Assembly (NCBI GenBank): GCA_964515945.1
Contig: CAZEWY010000049.1
Coordinates: 1-18,894 of the forward strand
Source of the DNA: CAYQQJ01 sp964515945
Lineage (GTDB): Bacteria > Pseudomonadota > Gammaproteobacteria > Pseudomonadales > Cellvibrionaceae
Length of the DNA stretch: 18,894 nt
Direction: 5' to 3'
The notes below the pieces were generated by a model. That model did no database searches, was not told the origin of the DNA, and worked only from the letters and a program-made list of their open reading frames with translations. The position numbers and the translations under genes are program-made. Below, piece by piece: positions 14,478-18,894 of this stretch; the first letter of the stretch is position 1; each line of letters starts with the position of its first letter.

Positions 14478-15977
14478 ATGAAGCATTTCAAACGACAGAA
14501 GCTGGTGTCTTTTCCCCGATTTCAGCCCAAATCAGGTCGAGTAGGTCGGATTTTTTCCGCGGTTTTGGCCGTCGGCCTTATGGTTTGCGCGGCGACGGCC
14601 AGCGCCCAGAAGAACGTTGTCTTTATTCTCGCCGACGACCATCGCTACGACTTCATGGGGTTTATGGAAAGCGCGCCGGATTTTCTTGAAACGCCGGCGC
14701 TGGACCGCATGGCGGCGGAAGGCATGCACCTGCGCAATGCCTTCGTCACCACGGCCCTGTGCTCCCCCAGCCGTGCCTCCATTCTCACGGGTCAGTATGC
14801 CCACCATCACGGCATAGTCGACAACACCAGCCCCATACCCGAAGGCACGCACTTCTTCCCCGAGGACCTGCAGGAAGCCGGCTACAAGACGGCCTTTATT
14901 GGCAAGTGGCATATGGGTGAAGAGGATGACCGCCCGCAGCCGGGCTTCGACCAGTGGGTCAGCTTTCGCGGCCAGGGCGTTTACGAGAACCCGACCCTGA
15001 ATGTGAACGGCAAGCGCGTGGAGCGCGAGGGTTACACCACCGATTTGTTGACCGATTATGCAATGGAATGGATGAAGGAGCAGCAGGATGAAGACGCACC
15101 TTTTTTCCTGTATCTGTCACACAAGGCCGTCCATGCGGAGTTTATACCGGCGGAGCGCCACGCCGGCAAATACGCCGATGTGAAGATTCCCTACCCCGCG
15201 ACCATGGCCAACACTGAAAGTAATTACCGCGGCAAACCCAACTGGGTGCGCGAGCAGCGTTACAGCTGGCACGGTGTTGACTTTGCCTATCACGGCGCCA
15301 TGGATTTTGATGCCTTCTATCGCAGCTACGCGGAAACGCTGCTGGCGGTGGACAATAGCGTGGCACGCGTTCTGGATTATCTGGAAGCAAACGATCTCGC
15401 GGAAAATACACTGGTCATTTATATGGGCGACAACGGCTTTCTGCTGGGCGAACACGGCCTGATTGACAAGCGCAACGCCTATGAAGAATCCATCCGTGTT
15501 CCCATGCTGGCCTGGTCTCCCGGTACCATCAAGGCTGGCAGCACCACTGATGCGCTGGTGCGCAATATCGACGTTGCCTCCACGGTGCTGGAACTGGCGG
15601 ATGCCGACACCGATATTGACATGGATGGCGAATCCTTCCTGCCTCTTTTGCGCGGACACAAGCCAAAAACGCAGGACCGGGAGTTCCTCTATGAGTACTA
15701 CTGGGAACACGCTTTCCCCCACACGCCGACAACCCTGGCATTGCGGGGCGACCGCTTCAAATATATCTACTACCACGGCATCTGGGATCAGAACGAACTC
15801 TACGATCTGAAAGCGGACCCGGAAGAGCGACATAATTTGATCAATATTCCGGCGTTCCAGGACGTCGTCAAGGACATGAATAGCCGCCTGTTCGACCGGC
15901 TCAAAGCCGACGGCGCCTTGCAGATTCCTCTGCGACGCGGGTTCTGGCAGGCTGACGAACGGCTGCTGCGCGAGTAA
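14478..15977 (+). CDS. exported type I formylglycine sulfatase
   Basis: A 499-residue sulfatase of the alkaline-phosphatase superfamily (S1). A signal peptide runs to about A43 (ATASA|Q). Metal-binding D53-D54 lie in VFILADDHR. The maturation motif CSPSR at 95-99 gives the formylglycine from C95, and D318-N319 in YMGDNGFLLGEHG completes the site. GKWHMG and the C-terminal DRFKYIYYHGIWDQNELYDL are typical of glycan and choline sulfatases. It needs a separate maturase, not present here. Start choice is open: ATG 14478 has no nearby SD, while GTG 14469 has GGAG six bases upstream; both keep the signal peptide. Control appears dual: LacI operator over +1 and a terminator in the leader. The substrate class is not resolvable; a sulfated polysaccharide fits the context. 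Confidence 0.9.
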   Translation: MKHFKRQKLVSFPRFQPKSGRVGRIFSAVLAVGLMVCAATASAQKNVVFILADDHRYDFMGFMESAPDFLETPALDRMAAEGMHLRNAFVTTALCSPSRASILTGQYAHHHGIVDNTSPIPEGTHFFPEDLQEAGYKTAFIGKWHMGEEDDRPQPGFDQWVSFRGQGVYENPTLNVNGKRVEREGYTTDLLTDYAMEWMKEQQDEDAPFFLYLSHKAVHAEFIPAERHAGKYADVKIPYPATMANTESNYRGKPNWVREQRYSWHGVDFAYHGAMDFDAFYRSYAETLLAVDNSVARVLDYLEANDLAENTLVIYMGDNGFLLGEHGLIDKRNAYEESIRVPMLAWSPGTIKAGSTTDALVRNIDVASTVLELADADTDIDMDGESFLPLLRGHKPKTQDREFLYEYYWEHAFPHTPTTLALRGDRFKYIYYHGIWDQNELYDLKADPEERHNLINIPAFQDVVKDMNSRLFDRLKADGALQIPLRRGFWQADERLLRE

Positions 15978-16312
15978 GTTGGATATGAAGAAGGGGTCGA
16001 AGTTTTCGTAAGGGGTCCCAGGGTGGAGAAGCCCTTTGCAAAATCCGGACGTTCGTAGCGGCTTCCGCAGAATACCCGGATTCCCCATAACGAGTTTGGT
16101 ATTGGGGTTGGCTTTTCAAAACCCTCACGAGAGGGACCTCGTGGGGGAGTCCCCATGGATGGGTTCACGACGTTTTTGAAAAGCCAACCTCGATACCAAA
16201 CGGCGCCTCTCCGCATACTACTTGAGGTGAAAAAATGGGGAGAGGTGCCCGCTGGACTTTCTCTTTTGTTGTCCCCAAACTGCGTGGTCCCAAATCCGAA
16301 ATCAGGCCGACC
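15978..16312. other. structured intergenic region between sulfatase and cytochrome
   Basis: This 335-bp spacer contains a direct repeat AAGGGGTC (15991-15998 and 16010-16017), an inverted repeat AATCCGG/CCGGATT (16042-16048 / 16076-16082) enclosing a small GCGG-CTT-CCGC hairpin (16058-16068), and the 108-bp cloverleaf element at 16094-16201. GAGG at 16224-16227, seven bases before an ATG at 16235, is a strong ribosome binding site for an upstream start of the cytochrome frame. Long frames on the minus strand here lack protein-like features. Confidence 0.6.
16094..16201. repeat. 108-bp cloverleaf-like inverted-repeat element
   Basis: The outer arms (16094-16121 and 16174-16201) are 28 bp long and pair at 26 positions. 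Between them sit a 10-bp stem (16122-16131 with 16138-16147, one T-G pair, loop AGGGAC) and a 5-bp stem CCCAT-GG-ATGGG (16152-16163). Such miniature elements are usually dispersed in many copies, move with a transposase in trans, or act as RNA processing sites. Only one copy is in the window. Confidence 0.7.
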
Positions 16313-18583
16313 ATGACCCATACCCGCATTCACCGAATACTTGTCACACTCGCAGTTCTGGTCGCCAGTCTGCCGGCGCTGGCCATGGACCCGGACCGGT
16401 TTGTTGGCGCTGACACCTGTCGGGGCTGCCATCAGGCGGAGTATGATCTGTGGCAGGGCTCCCATCACGACTGGGCCATGCGACCGGCAACGCCGGACAA
16501 TGTCCTCGGGGATTTTGACGATGTGGAATACGACCACTATGGAGTCAAAAGCCATTTTTACCGGCGCGGTGATACCTTTTACGTCAAGACCGACAACGCC
16601 GAGGGCAAGATGCAGGAATTCAAGGTTTCCTACACCTTCGGCTTCGATCCCCTGCAGCAGTATCTGATTGCCTTTCCCGACGGGCGGCTTCAGGCGCTGA
16701 GTCTCGCCTGGGACAGCCGCCCCGCTGCCGAGGGGGGTCAGCAGTGGTTTCACCTCTATCCCGACCAGCCCATACCTCACGACGACATACTCCACTGGAC
16801 CGGTACTTACCAGAACTGGAACAGCCGCTGCGCCGCCTGCCACTCCACCAATCTCAGGCGCAACTACGACCAGAAGACGGACAGCTACGACACCCAATGG
16901 TCGGAGATCAATGTATCCTGCGAGGCCTGTCATGGCCCCGGCAAGGCTCATGTGGAGTGGGCAAAAAAGCCGGGAGCCGAAGCCGCCCACATGGGCCTGA
17001 CCCGCGATATCAGTGCGGTGGGTCAATGGTTGCGTACCAGCGACACTACCACGGCCCATAGTACCGTCGCCGCGCCGAGCATGAGCGGACAGATCGCTGC
17101 CTGCGGCAGTTGCCACTCCCGGCGTTCGCTGGTGGACGACCCCAATCTGCCCGGCAATTTCCACAACAAGCACCACCTGGAGCTGCTGCGTTCGCCCCTC
17201 TACCACCCCGACGGCCAGATTGCCGAAGAAGTCTATGTGCTGGGCTCCTTCATGCAGAGCAAGATGTTTCACGAGGGCGTTGTCTGCTCCAATTGTCACG
17301 AGCCCCACAGCCTCAAATTGCGGGCGGAAGGTAATGGCGTCTGCACCCAGTGTCACAGCGCGCCGGTTTACGACAGCCCCAAACACCATCACCACCCAAC
17401 CGGTGAAGGCAGCCAGTGCGTCAATTGCCACATGCCGGAAACCACCTATATGCAGGTGGACCCCAGGCGCGACCACAGTATCCGCATTCCCCGCCCCGAC
17501 CTGAGCGATGAACTGAACACACCTAATGCCTGTACCCAATGCCATGCGAACAAAGCCAATTCCTGGGCGGCCAACGTCTTCAGCCAGTGGTTGAAAGAGC
17601 TGGACAAGAAGCCGCCGGAGCATTACGGCGAGGCCATGGCCAGCGTATTTCGGGGCGATCCCGATGCCGACCGGCAACTGATGAAACTGGCTCGGGACGG
17701 CAGTCTGCCCGCCATAGTGCGCGGCACCGCTTTGTCGCATTTGCAGAATTTTCCCAGCCGGCAAACGCTTTCCGTTGCCCGGGAAAACCTGGACGACGCT
17801 GATGCCCTGGTCAGACGCGGCGCCGTTCTGGCCCTGGAGATGCTACCGGTAGAGCAGAGGCTGGCAGACCTTTTGCCCCTGCTGAAGGACCCCATCAAGA
17901 CCGTGCGCCTGGAGGCGACGCGCCTGTTGATGGCCGTGCCGGACGCGCAATTGACGGCAGCGGCCAAGGCCAGCCTGAAGGTCGCCATGGCGGAATATCT
18001 GGATGCCCTGCGCATGCACGCCGACACGCCCAATGGGCAGATGAATCTGGGGGCCTATTATCTTGCCAAGGAGGACTTCGAGCGCGCGGAGCAGGCCTAC
18101 CGACGAGCGCTCATGTTGAACCCGCGGCATTTGGGCGCGCACATGAATCTGGCGGATCTTTATCGCCTGTTGGAGAAGGAGTCCGAGGCGGAAAAAGTCC
18201 TGCGCGAAGCTATCGAGATAGCGCCGCAACAGGGCGCGCCTTATCACTCGCTCGGCCTGGCGCTGGTGCGGCAAAAACGCTACGCGGATGCTGAAGTGGC
18301 TCTGGCCAAAGCCGCTGAGCTGGAACCCGAAAACATTCGCTACGGCTATGTCTACGCCGTCGCCCTGAATTCCCGCGGCAAGGCCGAGGCGGCGCTCGAG
18401 GTGCTGGCCGACCTGCACCAGCGGCAGCCAGCGGATGTCGATGTGCTCTATGCACTTCTAGATATTCACCGCCGCAATGAAAACTGGGCTCAAGCCCTGG
18501 TCTACGGTGAGAAGCTTTTACAGCTGCGACCGGGAAATCCACAACTGGAAAACCTGGTAAATTATTTGCGATCGAGAAAGTAA
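16313..18583 (+). CDS. exported octahaem c-type cytochrome with HEAT-like and TPR repeats
   Basis: A 756-residue protein with a Sec signal peptide (MTHTRIHRILVTLAVLVASL, cleavage near PALA). Eight CXXCH haem motifs start at residues 36, 173, 203, 264, 325, 344, 369 and 407 (CRGCH, CAACH, CEACH, CGSCH, CSNCH, CTQCH, CVNCH, CTQCH). From about 440 to 565 helical HEAT-like units follow (GTALSHLQNF, RRGAVLALEML, RLEATRLLMAV), and from about 590 to 740 several TPR units (NLGAYYLAKEDFERAEQAYR and similar). It is a periplasmic electron-transfer or redox enzyme with a protein-binding tail; substrate unknown. ATG 16313 gives a normal signal peptide; ATG 16235 has the better SD but adds 26 basic residues. 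Co-transcription with the sulfatase is possible across the 335-bp repeat-rich spacer. It is close to families called multihaem TPR proteins; none of known function is recognised. Confidence 0.85.
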   Translation: MTHTRIHRILVTLAVLVASLPALAMDPDRFVGADTCRGCHQAEYDLWQGSHHDWAMRPATPDNVLGDFDDVEYDHYGVKSHFYRRGDTFYVKTDNAEGKMQEFKVSYTFGFDPLQQYLIAFPDGRLQALSLAWDSRPAAEGGQQWFHLYPDQPIPHDDILHWTGTYQNWNSRCAACHSTNLRRNYDQKTDSYDTQWSEINVSCEACHGPGKAHVEWAKKPGAEAAHMGLTRDISAVGQWLRTSDTTTAHSTVAAPSMSGQIAACGSCHSRRSLVDDPNLPGNFHNKHHLELLRSPLYHPDGQIAEEVYVLGSFMQSKMFHEGVVCSNCHEPHSLKLRAEGNGVCTQCHSAPVYDSPKHHHHPTGEGSQCVNCHMPETTYMQVDPRRDHSIRIPRPDLSDELNTPNACTQCHANKANSWAANVFSQWLKELDKKPPEHYGEAMASVFRGDPDADRQLMKLARDGSLPAIVRGTALSHLQNFPSRQTLSVARENLDDADALVRRGAVLALEMLPVEQRLADLLPLLKDPIKTVRLEATRLLMAVPDAQLTAAAKASLKVAMAEYLDALRMHADTPNGQMNLGAYYLAKEDFERAEQAYRRALMLNPRHLGAHMNLADLYRLLEKESEAEKVLREAIEIAPQQGAPYHSLGLALVRQKRYADAEVALAKAAELEPENIRYGYVYAVALNSRGKAEAALEVLADLHQRQPADVDVLYALLDIHRRNENWAQALVYGEKLLQLRPGNPQLENLVNYLRSRK

Positions 18584-18712
18584 GTGAGCCAGCTCAAGTT
18601 GGTAGATCATGGAATTTGGCAGCATATCACGACATTTTATCGCCATTTGAAGAATTTTCAGGCAGCGCAAAATTCAGACGAGGAAATTGACAGGGTCATC
18701 GTAATAGGCTAA
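18584..18712 (+). CDS. possible 42-residue ORF directly after the cytochrome stop
   Basis: A GTG directly abuts the cytochrome TAA and opens 42 codons, starting MSQLKLVDHGIWQHITTFYR and ending RVIVIG. The ribosome binding site is weak (GAGAAAG before the stop). No family is recognised and it may be chance; translational coupling to the cytochrome is conceivable. Confidence 0.2.
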   Translation: MSQLKLVDHGIWQHITTFYRHLKNFQAAQNSDEEIDRVIVIG

Positions 18713-18731
18713 TTTTACCGATGTACCCCTT

Positions 18732-18760
18732 TTTAAATGAGCGTACGGGGGTGTAGAGAT
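18732..18760 (+). promoter_or_regulatory. candidate promoter of the right-edge gene
   Basis: TTTAAA (18732-18737), 17 bases, TAGAGA (18755-18760). Weak at -35, but the TAGAG directly abutting an operator repeats the layout of the sulfatase promoter. Confidence 0.45.
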
Positions 18761-18774
18761 GAAATCGATTTCAC
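18759..18774. promoter_or_regulatory. LacI-type operator O3
   Basis: ATGAAATCGATTTCAC is a 14-bp perfect palindrome core (TGAAATCGATTTCA), better than O1 and O2. It overlaps the -10 and likely start point of the right-edge gene. Confidence 0.8.
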
Positions 18775-18788
18775 ATTTTGCCTGCTAA

Positions 18789-18804
18789 ATGAAATCGATT
18801 TCAA
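18789..18804. promoter_or_regulatory. LacI-type operator O4
   Basis: ATGAAATCGATTTCAA shares the same perfect core as O3 and lies exactly 30 bp downstream, about three helical turns, so two dimers could sit on the same face of the DNA. Confidence 0.8.
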
Positions 18805-18837
18805 CATCCCGGCGCTGATCAACCGGAAGGACTGGTA

Positions 18838-18894
18838 TTGAGAAGCAACAATAAACACGCGCATAAAACTACAGAAGCGCTTGAAACCCGAGGA
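18838..18894 (+). CDS. start of a LacI-controlled gene, cut by the window edge
   Basis: A TTG at 18838 has GGAAGG (18825-18830) seven bases upstream and opens a frame of 19 codons that runs off the window (MRSNNKHAHKTTEALETRG). Two operators and a promoter-like site precede it, so a gene of the same regulon is likely. In sulfatase loci this place is often held by a TonB-dependent receptor, but too few residues are visible to say; a non-ATG start reduces certainty. Confidence 0.45.
   Translation, partial: MRSNNKHAHKTTEALETRG

Noticed and set aside
15117..16088. A 323-codon minus-strand frame antisense to the sulfatase
   Set aside because: It mirrors conserved sulfatase sequence and begins in the repeat-rich spacer.
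15800..17764. A 654-codon frame on the minus strand antisense to the cytochrome
   Set aside because: It overlaps the opposite strand of eight intact CXXCH motifs, crosses the intergenic cloverleaf, and shows no domain. It is the long open complement usual in GC-rich genes.

Overview
The window looks like a chromosomal accessory region of a marine-type gammaproteobacterium. Reasons: a PmrAB/EptA lipid A module, an RsuA-like pseudouridine synthase, a RAYT transposase, and a LacI-controlled sulfatase locus with a multihaem cytochrome, as in polysaccharide-degrading marine Gammaproteobacteria. The genus cannot be read from the sequence alone. No rRNA, tRNA or CRISPR array was seen.

Layout. (1) 1-1386: a solitary RAYT/Y1 transposase gene, flanked by an inverted 9-mer (83-91 / 1311-1319) and followed by a T-rich tandem repeat. 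(2) 1387-6423: a lipid A modification block. A PmrB-like kinase and PmrA-like regulator on the minus strand diverge from dgkA, a PAP2 phosphatase and eptA on the plus strand. The 183-bp spacer holds two PmrA-box-like direct repeats, one per direction, each exactly 10 nt from a -10-like hexamer. (3) 6530-8629 (minus): an RsuA-type pseudouridine synthase and a class II Fic AMP-transferase-like protein. (4) 8847-11477 (minus): an ATPase / substrate-binding protein / permease operon of the taurine/sulfonate/nitrate ABC class. It diverges from an HcaT-like MFS transporter (11880-13034). (5) 13052-18894: a LacI-family regulator (minus), a secreted formylglycine sulfatase, an octahaem c-type cytochrome with HEAT-like and TPR repeats, and the first codons of another gene at the right edge.

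The most coherent signal is in block 5. A 16-bp palindrome (consensus ATGAAATCGATTTCAT) occurs four times: downstream of the predicted lacI start point, over the predicted +1 of the sulfatase promoter, and twice, 30 bp apart, in front of the gene at the right edge. The sulfatase promoter (TTGACA-17-TAGAGT) is followed about 120 nt later by a strong intrinsic terminator that lies before the sulfatase start. The locus may therefore have a second control layer (attenuation) or make a short RNA. Between sulfatase and cytochrome lies a 108-bp cloverleaf-like repeat with near-perfect 28-bp arms.

How the genes may work together. PmrAB would switch on phosphoethanolamine transfer to lipid A, with DgkA recycling the diacylglycerol released and the PAP2 protein probably removing a lipid phosphate. 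The sulfatase would desulfate an exported or imported sulfated substrate under LacI control. The role of the octahaem-TPR protein is not known from sequence.
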